A stretch of 64,000 nucleotides of DNA from NCBI GenBank assembly GCA_037178625.1, contig CM074148.1, positions 434,001-498,000 on the forward strand, written 5' to 3'. Positions 39,868 to 50,039 of this stretch are shown one piece after another. Source of the DNA: Skeletonema tropicum. Its lineage: Eukaryota > Bacillariophyta > Thalassiosirophyceae > Thalassiosirales > Thalassiosiraceae. The notes under the pieces were generated by a model. The model saw nothing but the letters and a program-made list of their open reading frames with translations, was not told the origin of the DNA and ran no database searches. The position numbers and the translations under genes were made by a program. Position 1 is the stretch's first letter; each line of letters starts with the position of its first letter.

Positions 39868-40144
39868 GCAATATACCGATCCTTACCCAACGGACCTCTT
39901 TAGGGAGCAATTTCGTACTTTCATGTTAAAAATACTACTGAAGCTCTCAAACCAAGAACAATCGGAAGGTTATCGTGAAAGGTATTTACCACTCTTTACC
40001 CAAAAGAAGATCCTTTGGGGGCTCATATTTTCATACGTTCCCAAGCCGGCGGACACCTTCAGAAGGTTATCGGAAATGGCATCTCTCAACCAACAGAGGA
40101 GTTTGTCGGAGGTGACGGTGGCTGATCTAAATATTGTTGTGTGA
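39868..40144 (+). CDS. C-terminal coding fragment, unknown protein
   Basis: An open frame of about 90 residues after a possible acceptor (ctctgttag), reading EQYTDPYPTDLFREQFRTF, KILLKLSNQEQSEGYRERY, LPLFTQKKILWGLIFSYVP and SLSEVTVADLNIVV before TGA. It has no initiating ATG at its left edge (the first ATG is at 39923). The composition is typical of real protein, so it is probably a last exon or a remnant of a disrupted gene or element. Confidence 0.35.
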
Positions 40145-42250
40145 ACTCGATAAATACGCCACTGCCGATGAAGCCGCTGGCCCCATGGCGCAGCGGTAGA
40201 TTCTCTAGCACTAGCATGGGTTTACGCTTAAAACTATCTAGACAACCGATGCCGAAAAACCCACACACTACAATGAGTGCATTGGTTGGATGAACAACCA
40301 AAAAAGAATGGCAGGGGCAGTAGCAAATCGAACCATCACACCTGAGGAGTGAAGACACCCGTCTCGACTGTCCATCACCACAATTACTTTCGAAGTATGT
40401 CTCCAAGTACTGTTTCTCACGTTCTTCTTCTTATCATGGTACTTATCACTGTGCCCCCTGACTGGTTGCTGAATTGGCAAGGAGTATGTGCATTTGACTC
40501 AATCTGTGACATATGTATTTGTATCTAGTCAAGCCTGTGGAGAAATAAAACTGATCTATCAACAACTCACCGGCTAAATTTCAAAGACTAGAAATAGTGG
40601 ACAAATAGATTGCATAGTTAAACTGTCAAAGCTATCTCTTTCCTTCCAAATGTCACCCAAGCCTGCATGTTTGTCTAGCTTGCCATAAAACAATACCTTC
40701 TTATCTTCAAACAACATTCTATCTCGAACTTACTGCAAGATGGAAAGTTTGATAGATGCTGCAAGAATCAGCTTGAGCGAGATTGGTGACTCAATATGTG
40801 CCAGTCTTGTTCGTGTCATCTTCCTCAATTGATGCCAAGCATTCAAGCAGAGATTACATCTCAAATATCAAGTTACATTTGACGAAATCTATCTTCCTCA
40901 GGTTTAGTTCCACCATGTTTCTCTCTTCAAAACAGAATATAGACAGTGTACGAAGGAGCGCCTTTTCTTGGAATTCTTTTGTTGCATCAAGAGTCACTTC
41001 TTCCTTCCTCTCTTTGCCGGCGGTATGGCACATTGCTGACATTCCACCTCAACATGGCGTTATCAAGTGTGCAGCAGATAGTATCCTACTCGGCGGCAGC
41101 ATGTTTTTTGTGACGAAGAGAATACATAAAGCACTCATTACTTTGTTGGTGTGTGATTCTATATTTCCCTTGCACTGCTTTCGCACCTTCACCAATCTCT
41201 GGGCTGAATTTATATTTCATCTGGATGAGACCATGAGTGCACTGTGCACTGTGCACTACCACCACCAGCGGCAACCTACCTCATCGTCGGGAGTTTGTCG
41301 TCTATTGTAATGAATGAGACACGGAAGAATGAAAGTGCCACTGCTGATCTCCTGCTGCTGAATTCATTTGATGCTCCGCCCACTGCATGCATCGGCAGTC
41401 GGCAGCGAGATCGAGATATGCCTCTTTTCGTTCCTCATGATGCTGGCTACCCAACCTACCGAAAAAGCATCGGCAAAGGCGCTACCCGACGTTGTTGCTG
41501 CCGTTGTAGTCTCGTGAACTAGTGTATTAATTGAAAGGATGTAGTGCTGCTCTTCATGCAGTGATTTGTGCGTGATTTAGCAGGCGACAACTGTCGGACC
41601 AAGATCCGACAAAACACGCATAGATCCTGATAGCGCTCACACTATATAACAAAAAAGCTAGCAGAAAAAATCCAAGCCTTAGATCCGTGTGAGTTTTGTC
41701 GGATCCCGGTCCACGAGGAGACCTAAATAACCCCACTTGGGTCCGACAAAACGATGGTAATGTAGCTGGAAGAATCATATCAAGACAGAGGAAGAGACGT
41801 TGTGCTCCATGTTTTATCCTTATCGTTTGTTATTCTTATTCCATCGGCCTGCACGCTGAACGGAGAGCCAGTGGCAGTGGCTTGTTCATATTTAATCTGA
41901 AGAGAGAGGTGTAGAGGTGTCGAGTTGAGGCGTGCTGGAAGTGGCAGATCAGCACTTTTCAGCTCTTAGTACAAGTACAACATGAAGGTGAACATATAAC
42001 TATGGGAATGTTGCGATTTTGTCTTCTCGCTTTATTTGCCGAATGCAACTATGATTGACAAATGCTCTAATGATTATGACATAGTCATTACGGTTCCACG
42101 GAATGAATTCAAGTCATACTTGAATGCTGTTTTTCGAAAGTTATGTACGCAGAAGTTTGAAGGTGTATATGCTCGAACACTCGACGGCAATGAGTCTAAT
42201 ATTGACCTGTTTTCTAGTAGCAGCAAAGTAGCAGCAACAATAAATGGTGC
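40145..42250. other. Gene-poor region with small inverted repeats
   Basis: Open frames at 40783-41310 and 42054-42290 lack support; the latter (DYDIVITVPRNEFKSYLNAVF) reads somewhat like protein but has no recognisable family and runs into the MORN pseudogene. A 63-bp palindrome (gttttgtcggatcc to gggtccgacaaaac, 41691-41753) and related motifs at 41594-41616 may be ends of a small element. Confidence 0.35.
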
Positions 42251-43697
42251 TCAAACTAATCCAAATAATTCTATTACTACTATATCATAATCACTTCCCC
42301 CTGAGGGAGGAGAAATGCAAACGTTACGACGCTTACTAGGCGGAGCATCTTCATTATCGGTGTCTTCATCAAATGGAGACTCACGCTTTACATTTGAGTT
42401 TGGTTTGATCTCATCGTTATCATAAACGACTTGTTCGCTAGTCCTGATGATGATGATGTTTTCAAACTTTCCGCACTTCTTGTCTTCCTTCCACTCCCCA
42501 ATAGATTTGAATATGTCTCCAGCTGCGTATGTGTAGGTACCATTTCCATGCATCTTGTCGTTGCTGAACTCGCCTTCATACACATCACCATTGTGGAACT
42601 TCATTGTAGCTTTTCCATCTCTGCAGTCTTCCTTCCATTGACCATCGTAGGCGTCTTGATTAGCGTACGTCATCACTCCTTCTCCGTGCTTATTGCCGGC
42701 ACGCCATTCTCCTTTGTAGACATCACCGTCTGTATAATAGTAAGTTCCCTTTCCATGGTACCAACCGTCTTTGTATTCTCCATCAAACTTCACGCTTCCA
42801 TCAGGGTACTTTTCGATTCCATTGCCATTCATTTCGCCGTCACGCCATTCTCCCTCGTATACTTCACCATCATCCCACGTGTATCTTCCACTGCCGTGCT
42901 TTTTGTCGTCTTTCCATTGTCCCTCGTACACATCACCACTATCCCATTTGAGAGTTCCCTTGCCGTGCATCAAGCCTTCTTTCCATTCTCCCTCGTAAAC
43001 GTTCCCGCTCGGGTATATCTTTTTGCCTCTCCCATGCGGCTCTCCATTTTCGTTCAACTCTCCTTTTGCCGTTCTTCCAGATGCCCTCACATACCCGCCC
43101 ATCCTTGTATGTCATTTTCCCTTTTCCATGCATCTTGTCGTTGCTAAAACCACCTTCATACACGTCACCATTGTGGTACGTCATTTTCCCTTGACCGTCT
43201 TTATTGCCATCCTTCCATTTACCGTCATAGATATCTTGATTTGCGTAGGTCATTACTCCTTTGCCATGCTTTTTGCCGGCATGCCATTCTCCCATGTAGA
43301 CGTCACCGTTTTGGTAATTGTGAGTCCCCTTTCCATACCTCACATCGTCTTTGTATTCTCCATCATACGCAACATTTCCATCAGTGCGCTTTAAAATTCC
43401 CTTTCCATGCTTTTTGTTATCTTTCCACTCTCCCTCGTATGAACTTCCATTAGCCCATGTGTATGTTCCCTTGCCATTCCTTTTGTCGTCTTTGAATTCT
43501 CCCTCGTATACATCACCACAATTGAATTTGCAAGTTCCCCCACCGTGCTTTTTGCCGTTCATCCATTCACCTTCATAAGTTTCTCCATTCTTATACGTCA
43601 TCTTTCCTGCTCCATGCGGCTCGGCATCCTGAAATTCGCCTTCATACACATCACCCTCATTGTAGTTGATTGTTCCTTTTCCTGAATGCTTCCTCAT
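42251..43697 (-). pseudogene. MORN-repeat protein gene with a frameshift deletion
   Basis: Starts at ATG 43697 (MRKHSGKGTINYNEGDVYEG) and encodes about nine MORN repeats (VYEGEFKDDKRNGKGTY type) up to KDGRVCEGIWKNGK near 43066. Compared with the intact paralogue at 50040-50966 (which has GKIKYEGELNENG here), about 11 bases are missing, so the frame shifts. A second open frame (42251 to about 43066) carries ELNENGEPHGRGKK, eight more MORN repeats and the conserved C-terminus KCGKFENI, then DAPPSKRRNVCISP. In the first frame translation ends shortly after the shift. I infer a broken gene, or two separately translated halves if a downstream ATG (43102) is used. Confidence 0.65.
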
Positions 43698-43887
43698 CTT
43701 ACATAGCGTGTTCTCGTCTCCTCTCTCTCCTTTCTAGAGAGCACTCACTTTTGCATTTATTAGGTAGGTGAGGCTTTAGGTTATTGTTGCCCGTGCGTGA
43801 CGTTGATGGATCAAATCTTCAACTTGCGTAACGAGTGAGCGAGAGGCTCTTTGGTGTCAAGTGTCAAGTCTCGAGAAAAGCGACAAA

Positions 43888-44185
43888 ATGGATTCCCGAG
43901 TGGCACTCTTTAGTGAAGAAGTTGCCGAAAAGCTGACAACAAGTCAAGACCAAGTTTACATAAGGTTTATTGCTCGTGTTTTGTATATATGTTTATGTTT
44001 TATATTATAATATGTACCTCTCTGTGTTCATAATCTGAGCAAAGCTGAACGAAGAGTTAGTGGGTATTGCCATGAGGTCTAGAGTGACATGCAGTGGCGG
44101 CATCAGACTTTTGAGCTCCTCCGAAGACGAAGAATACATTGAAATCGAAAATGAGCATGAGAATAAGAATAAGATTAGGCAGTAA
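43888..44185 (+). CDS. Possible small two-exon gene (55 residues)
   Basis: Exon 1 (43888-43964, MDSRVALFSEEVAEKLTTSQ, DQVYI) and exon 2 (44095-44185, SGGIRLLSSSEDEEYIEIEN, EHENKNKIRQ) join through an AT-rich 130-bp intron ending catgcag, giving a whole number of codons and a TAA stop. The donor (gtttat) is weak. Downstream (about 44270-44468) another protein-like frame lacks an ATG. This is a guess supported only by frame and composition. The rest of 43698-44599 shows no gene. Confidence 0.25.
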
Positions 44186-44599
44186 TAAACAATATTGCTG
44201 CTTAGATCATCCTACAACAAATATTTTGACAAAGCAACTATCCATCAATTAGAGCTGAGCCGAGCTTGACTCCAACTCCAAGATGCAGCAAGCGGTATTT
44301 CCTCCGAATCTGTCCAGACGTCTTTAATTCCACCATCCGCTGCACCTTCAATGGAAATGGAAGAAATGATTGAAGTTATTTCACAACACGAACAAACATT
44401 GGAAGTATCTAAATATGATCGATTTGTTCTTCTCTGCGATACAAGGACAAACAAATGCTATGTGTAGGATGTGATGCTGTTTTCAGTTTCAGAGGATTGT
44501 GTCTGGAATTATATTATTGTAAGACGTATGATCAATGTGTAATATTCCAAGACATAGACACAGCTGATCGTACTTGAACTTATCTCTATTCTACATATA

Positions 44600-46117
44600 C
44601 TATACATCAGGCGCCGTAATTCGTCTAGACTTGGGAAGGAGAAATTCAAACATTGTGGCGCTTGCTGGGCGAAGCATATTCAGTATCTGTGTCTGCATAT
44701 CAAAAGAAGCGTCACGCTTGACGTTTGAGTCCGCTTTGACTTGATCATTATCATAGTAGGCTTGTGTCCTGACAATAACTTCAAACTTGCCACACTTCTT
44801 CCCCTCCTTCCACTCTCCTTTAGATTTCAAGATATCTCCAGCTGCGTATGTGTAGGTACCTTTTCCATGCATCCTGTTCTTGCTGCAATCGCCTTCATAC
44901 ACATCACCATTGTGGAACTTCATTATACCTTTTCCATTCATCTTGTTCTTGCTGTAATCGCCTTCATACACATCACCATTGTAGAACTTCATTGTAGCTT
45001 TTCCATGTTTGAGACCGTCCTCCCATTGACCGTCGTAGATATTTTGATTAGCGTAGGTCATTACTCCTCTGCCGTGCTTTAGATCGGCACGCCATTCTCC
45101 TGTGTAGACATCACCATTTTCGTAATAGTGAGTTCCATTTCCATACCTCATATCGTATTTGTATTCTCCATCGTACCTCACTCTTCCATCAGGGTACTTT
45201 GAGATTCCCTTGCCGTGCTGCTCGCCGTCTTTCCACTCTCCCTCGTATGAATTTCCACTTGCCCATGTGTATGTTCCCCTGCCTGTCTTTTTGTCGTCTT
45301 TCCATTGTCCCTCGTATACATCACCACAATTGAATTCGAAAATTCCCTCGCCGTGCCAGCTGCCATTCTTCCACTCTCCGTCGTACGTCCCTTCCGAGTA
45401 TGTCCATTTGCCTCTTCCATGCGGCTCCCCATCTTCGTTCAACTCTCCTTCATATTCAATCTTGCCGTCCTCCCATATGCCCACACAAACCCGCCCGTCC
45501 TTATATGTCAACTTCCCTACCCCATGCGGCTCGGTGTCTTTGTATTGACCTTCATACACATTTCCGTTATCGTATTTAATCGTTCCTTTGCCGGATACTC
45601 TTTTCATCTTGCTCTTGACGTTCTCGTTTTTAACATTGATAGTTCCATGTCCATGCCACATATCGTCTTTGTATTCTCCATAGTACTTAACGCTTCCATT
45701 AGGGCGCATTTTGATTCCCTTGCCATGCCTATTGCCGTCAAGCCATTCTCCCTCATATATATCACCATTGGCCCATTTGTATATTCCCCAGCCGCTCTTT
45801 TTGTCGTCTTTCCATTGTCCCTTGTATACATCGCCATTTTCGAATTTGAAAGTTCCCTCGCCGTCCCTTTTGCCATTCTTCCACTCTCCCTCGTACGTCC
45901 CGTTTGAGTACATCCATTTGCCTCTTCCATGCGGCTGCCCGTTTTCGTTTAACTCTCCTTCATATTCAATCTTTCCGTCCTCCCAGATGCCCTTGCAAAC
46001 CCGCCCGTCCTTGTATGTCAGCTTCCCTGCTCCATGCAGAGAACCGTTCTTTAAAGCACCTTCATACACGTCACCATTATCGTAGGTAATCGTTCCTTTG
46101 CCCGACGCCTTCTTCAT
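44600..46117 (-). CDS. MORN-repeat protein, internally duplicated
   Basis: 505 residues, ATG at 46117 (MKKASGKGTITYDNGDVYEG). About 18 MORN repeats are arranged as an internal duplication: the opening block (GKGTI-YDNG-VYEG, KDGRVCKGIWEDGKIEYEGE, LNENGQPHGRGKWMYS) recurs near residue 170 as KRVSGKGTIKYDNGNVYEG. The conserved C-terminal block AAGDILKSKGEWKEGKKCGK is present. The extreme C-terminus (from about DASFDMQ) is shifted by one base relative to the paralogue; the old frame still reads DADTDTEYASPSKRH. MORN proteins often sit on membranes or scaffolds; the role here is unknown. Its 5' flank and that of 50040-50966 are inverted duplicates. Confidence 0.75.
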   Translation of the reverse strand: MKKASGKGTITYDNGDVYEGALKNGSLHGAGKLTYKDGRVCKGIWEDGKIEYEGELNENGQPHGRGKWMYSNGTYEGEWKNGKRDGEGTFKFENGDVYKGQWKDDKKSGWGIYKWANGDIYEGEWLDGNRHGKGIKMRPNGSVKYYGEYKDDMWHGHGTINVKNENVKSKMKRVSGKGTIKYDNGNVYEGQYKDTEPHGVGKLTYKDGRVCVGIWEDGKIEYEGELNEDGEPHGRGKWTYSEGTYDGEWKNGSWHGEGIFEFNCGDVYEGQWKDDKKTGRGTYTWASGNSYEGEWKDGEQHGKGISKYPDGRVRYDGEYKYDMRYGNGTHYYENGDVYTGEWRADLKHGRGVMTYANQNIYDGQWEDGLKHGKATMKFYNGDVYEGDYSKNKMNGKGIMKFHNGDVYEGDCSKNRMHGKGTYTYAAGDILKSKGEWKEGKKCGKFEVIVRTQAYYDNDQVKADSNVKRDASFDMQTQILNMLRPASATMFEFLLPKSRRITAPDV

Positions 46118-46696
46118 CTTGCTCTTGTGCTTTCCTTGCCAATATGTGTTGTGAATAGCCGGCGGTCATCGTCGAACTAGTCGACATATACCAATTTTGT
46201 GAGTAGGGCAGTAGGCAGTGTAACTTATTTTAGGGTATGTAGAAAAAATGTGCGTACTATGTTTGTGCTACTTTGTGCGCACTTTTCATACTGAAATCCT
46301 ACGTGCATCAACAAGTTGTTCAACCCTTTCTAAGCTAAAAGGCTGACTATCGTCTCACTCAGAAGAAAGGTTGTCCCAGTCATCTGATGCTGACGAAAGA
46401 TACATGTGTGTGAGATGATGTGCGTCTCATCACGGGAACCGTCTCTCATGTTCAAAATTCAAATGGATGAAATATTTTTCAGAATCTCAGCACGAGAAAG
46501 CAAGCAGATAGCCAAAAGAAGGAAGAAGCAATGAAAGTCAGTACTTAAGCTGGTGGATGGTCGCCATTGTTCACTAATGGAATGGACTTCTGAATGAATA
46601 ATGCTGCGGGTATGCTGTGTATAATTTGGCGGCAATATATCTGACAGAGTGGGCTAGTTCGTGACGTGAAAAATCTACCTCTTTCTTACTTGAAGA
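46118..46696. repeat. Left arm of an inverted duplication upstream of MORN genes
   Basis: Bases 46331-46420 are inverted relative to 49770-49860. They share tatcgtctcactcagaagaa, aggttgtcccagtcatctga and atgc without change. With the adjoining MORN genes, which point away from each other, this shows that gene and promoter were duplicated in inverted orientation. The remainder is the promoter space of the acidic-protein gene. Confidence 0.8.
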
Positions 46697-47605
46697 ATGA
46701 AGAAGCTCATAATGGGCGGCCTCCACCGCAACAGAAATGCCATTGGGTCATCGTCCAGCACCACCGACGACAACAAAAACAAAACGTCACAACAACCATC
46801 AACAAAGAATGATGAAGTGAACTATGCCGATCTATTCGACAACGATGACGATGAGAATGAACACTGCAAAGAGAATTTTATCAACAATCGCCACATTCCT
46901 CAGAGGCAACGGGCCAAGAAAAAGACCATTCATAATAAAAGGAGAAAGAAACAAAAACTGGCGGCAGCGTCATCTATGAAGGTGATGCCGATGATGACCA
47001 TCTCGGAGATGGTGGATTGTGAGGAGTCGACGGATGATGAGAAGGAGGGGGAGGGGATGGCTGATGATTTTGAAGATGGGCATCTCGTGGACGAGGATAG
47101 TGGTTTAAATGGAGAGATGTATGGGAATGAAGACTTAAATGAAGAGAGAGATGCTGCCGAAGATGCTGCCTTGAGTGCAGAGGACATCGATGAGGATGGC
47201 GAAGCGTTACATGGCAATAGTGTAGCAGGAGAGATCAAAACTGATGATGAAAATAAGATGCCCCCTACAATTACTTCTCAAGTTATCGTGGTTGAAGAGG
47301 AGCAGAAAGCAATCGATCTCAATACTGATGATGAGGAGATAGTATCCTCTGTCGATGAAGAAATCAAAAATAATCACGTCGATAGGGAGGAGGTTATAAA
47401 CGAAGAAGACGAGAATACTTCTGAAGCAGTGACACATCAAATAATTTCTCACAACAACATCACTCAGCCTAGTCATCATGGCACTAACATGAACATCAGA
47501 GATAATACGCGTGATTATTGGTCAAGGATGGGGCTGTATACTCCGTCAAGCTTTATGCAGAGCTTGAGGATAAAGTATCAAGTTGGCTTGGAGGGACGTG
47601 CATGA
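46697..47605 (+). CDS. Acidic low-complexity protein, unknown function
   Basis: 302 residues, ATG at 46697. It has a basic cluster near residues 70-92 (QRAKKKTIHNKRRKKQK) that could be a nuclear-localisation signal. A long Asp/Glu-rich region (about 105-250) and a short ordered C-terminus (RDYWSRMGLYTPSSFMQSLR) follow. No family is recognised. It is convergent with the WDR74-like gene, with 178 bp between stop codons. Possibly a nuclear or nucleolar acidic protein, judged only by composition. Confidence 0.5.
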   Translation: MKKLIMGGLHRNRNAIGSSSSTTDDNKNKTSQQPSTKNDEVNYADLFDNDDDENEHCKENFINNRHIPQRQRAKKKTIHNKRRKKQKLAAASSMKVMPMMTISEMVDCEESTDDEKEGEGMADDFEDGHLVDEDSGLNGEMYGNEDLNEERDAAEDAALSAEDIDEDGEALHGNSVAGEIKTDDENKMPPTITSQVIVVEEEQKAIDLNTDDEEIVSSVDEEIKNNHVDREEVINEEDENTSEAVTHQIISHNNITQPSHHGTNMNIRDNTRDYWSRMGLYTPSSFMQSLRIKYQVGLEGRA

Positions 47606-47783
47606 CCAGTGTGCATTTATGTTCCTTTCAATCCTCGATCATGATGTTACTTAGCACGGTTTAAAGCTGAGCAAACACTTAATTCAGCGACCAGTTTCTG
47701 TCAACATGCCTCAGTAATAGGTTTATGTAACCATTAAATGTTAATTTGTGTCTACACTCTCCATCATCCACCAACTATAGAGT

Positions 47784-49637
47784 CTACCGTTTCTGTCTCT
47801 TGCCCCTTTTTGGCTTCGGCTCTTCTTCTCCACTACTACTGCTACTACTATCATCCTCTTCATCTTCTTCTTCTTCCGAATCAGATGCAGTTTCATCTTC
47901 CGAATCTTGCTCATTGCCACCGCCGTCATCATCATCCGAATCAATGTAATCTTCCACCTCATCCTGATCTTCCTCCAACTCTCTTTCTCTTTTATTATTC
48001 CATTCCTCATCAGGTTCATCATACTCCACCTCTCCCCCATTCACCCTATCATCATCATCATCATCACCATTCTTATTCCCATTATCATCTGCACTCCAAC
48101 AATCATCCGCACAAAACAACGCACAATTCAACCTCTGCTTCAAATACACACAATCCATCATCTTCTTCTTACTTACATCCCACGTCCACAACTTACGATC
48201 TAATCCCACACATGCCAAATAGGGCAATGATGGATGACATACCAATTCACGTATTGATCCACCTGGACCGACAAGTCGACCTAGACCAATCTCCTCTTTG
48301 GGAGTTTGCTTTCGAGCACTGAATTGTTTTCCAGAGTGCAAGCGACGAATGTCAACTAGGTGACAATCCCCCGTGGAATCACCAATGGCAAGTGTGTTGT
48401 TGTTGGTATTGTGTAAGTGACAAATGGTCGTGATACGATGTGTGAATAACCCCTCGGGAGTGTACAATACCGGTCGACGTGTGGTAGAAGAGGCACGAAT
48501 ATCATAAATTTGGACCTGTTTGTACGCTGTTCCCGTAGCCAACAAATCCTCGTTATTATCCATTGCAATGGACTGGATACACGTCGTCCATTGAGGCTGC
48601 TGCAACAATGTTTGAGGATCGGGTGGTAAATTCTTGGCCTTCCAAAGCAACTTGCCACTTTCCAAATCCAATACACGGACACCACGCTCTCGTCCTCCAA
48701 CTGCCAATCGGTTCTTATTCCCTCCTCCCGAACAAAGTTCGAGTGCCGTGCAGATGGCCGTGTTGGCATACCGTCCCTTGGTGTAGGTAAGTACTGCATT
48801 GTTGGAAGATGTGCTTTTGATGTTGGCCTTGTTTTGAGCTTGAATGATTTGATTGGTGGATAGGTCGAATGCGTTGTAGGTGGAGACTACGCCCTTTTGG
48901 AGATTGTGTGAGTTGAGGAGAGAGATGTTTCCCATGGAATCGGCAAATGCTAGAATTGGATTATTGTTGGAGTCGCTGCTGCTGGAACTGTTGGTGGTAG
49001 TGTCGTGCTTGCGAGAAGATACCATGGCAATCGGTCGAATTGGTTGATGTGCATTCCATCCAGTCTGAGTATTGTCCGAGGTAGTATTGGTATTGCCGCC
49101 CACAAAACTAGAGCTCGAGGCATCATTATCTTCATTTTCTTCATCACTTGTGTTGGCATTTCGACGACGGCCACTTGTAGTGATATCTTGAAAGACATTT
49201 TGACACACTCCTACCTGTCTATACGCTGCCGGTGTTACGTGACCTTCGTCGTTGCCCATTGATCGAGATCCTGTCCATAGCTGTACGACACCGTTCATTC
49301 TCAATGTTGCAAATTGAAATGATGATGATGTGTCATCTTTTTCCATCACTTCATCATCACTCTTTTCATGCACAGAAGGAACAAAAGTCATGGAAATCAC
49401 TCCACGCTCCCTCGATTGGCCTTCACTCTCTTCAATCTTACGTACCGCCGACGAAGATAGCACGCCACTACCACCACCTTGCTGCATTTGCGCTGCAGCA
49501 GCTGCTTGGATAGATGTGGCGCTCGGTCGTGCATTTCCGCTGTGAATTGAGGCGCCGCCGTTGGTGTCAGTTGGGCGGGATAGTTCGGGAATGACTTCTT
49601 TGAGGAGGCCGCATTCGTCTCCGGTTATGATTCTCAT
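47784..49637 (-). CDS. WD-repeat ribosome-biogenesis factor, WDR74/NSA1-like
   Basis: 617 residues, ATG at 49637 (MRIITGDECGLLKEV). Degenerate WD repeats cover about residues 1-510 (FATLRMNGVVQLWTG, LAVGGRERGVRVLDLESGKL, DLLATGTAYKQVQIYDIR, LAIGDSTGDCHLVDIR). The conserved block GRLVGPGGSIRELVCHPSLP, YLACVGLDRKLWTWDV, then VYLKQRLNCALF is the signature of the WDR74/Nsa1 family. The C-terminal acidic tail ends in a basic KPKRGKRQKR, as expected for a nucleolar protein. WDR74/Nsa1 acts in pre-60S subunit maturation with the AAA ATPase Rix7/NVL. Ser/Asn inserts lengthen it compared with the yeast protein. Single exon; its promoter region is shared with the divergent MORN gene at 50040. Confidence 0.85.
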   Translation of the reverse strand: MRIITGDECGLLKEVIPELSRPTDTNGGASIHSGNARPSATSIQAAAAAQMQQGGGSGVLSSSAVRKIEESEGQSRERGVISMTFVPSVHEKSDDEVMEKDDTSSSFQFATLRMNGVVQLWTGSRSMGNDEGHVTPAAYRQVGVCQNVFQDITTSGRRRNANTSDEENEDNDASSSSFVGGNTNTTSDNTQTGWNAHQPIRPIAMVSSRKHDTTTNSSSSSDSNNNPILAFADSMGNISLLNSHNLQKGVVSTYNAFDLSTNQIIQAQNKANIKSTSSNNAVLTYTKGRYANTAICTALELCSGGGNKNRLAVGGRERGVRVLDLESGKLLWKAKNLPPDPQTLLQQPQWTTCIQSIAMDNNEDLLATGTAYKQVQIYDIRASSTTRRPVLYTPEGLFTHRITTICHLHNTNNNTLAIGDSTGDCHLVDIRRLHSGKQFSARKQTPKEEIGLGRLVGPGGSIRELVCHPSLPYLACVGLDRKLWTWDVSKKKMMDCVYLKQRLNCALFCADDCWSADDNGNKNGDDDDDDRVNGGEVEYDEPDEEWNNKRERELEEDQDEVEDYIDSDDDDGGGNEQDSEDETASDSEEEEDEEDDSSSSSSGEEEPKPKRGKRQKR

Positions 49638-50039
49638 GGTTTATTGTTTGACTGTTGGTATGGTTGGACACTTCTGGGATGGATTGTTATCATGATCATG
49701 ATCTTAATGTTCTTTGAAAGCGAGGTATGTAGGTCTCGTGGTTGTGGCAATTCGTCTGTCTGCAATTTTAAAAGAGACACACATCTCATGCACAGGTACC
49801 TTTCCCCTGCATCAGATGACTGGGACAACCTTTCTTCTGAGTGAGACGATAGACGATTCTTTTAGCTTGTTTGCTGTGAATTTTTCACAGCATGATTGAG
49901 CAGCGCGGTTTACAGCTTACAGCCAAACAAGTAGAAGATTGGCATTCGTCGATATATTTTGATAGCAACGTTGGTGTTAGGCATTAGGTATTGGCATTCG
50001 GCTGCTCACAGGCATCCAGGCAAGGAAAGCAAGAGAAAG
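49638..50039. repeat. Right arm of the inverted duplication, divergent promoter region
   Basis: Contains 49770-49860, the inverted partner of 46331-46420. It also contains the pre-ATG sequence (ccaggcaaggaaagcaagag) shared with the upstream of the MORN gene at 46117. It must also hold the WDR74-like promoter. Confidence 0.8.

Noticed and set aside
40179..40240. tRNA-like A box (atggcgcagcggtaga)
   Set aside because: No T arm, acceptor pairing or B box follows, so a tRNA gene is not supported.
40783..41310. 175-codon plus-strand open frame
   Set aside because: No ATG at its start, no recognisable motif, and the opposite strand is about equally plausible; probably noncoding.
42431..43147. Open frames antisense to MORN genes (also 45305-45907)
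   Set aside because: MORN repeats leave the opposite strand open; composition is repetitive and no independent signal exists.
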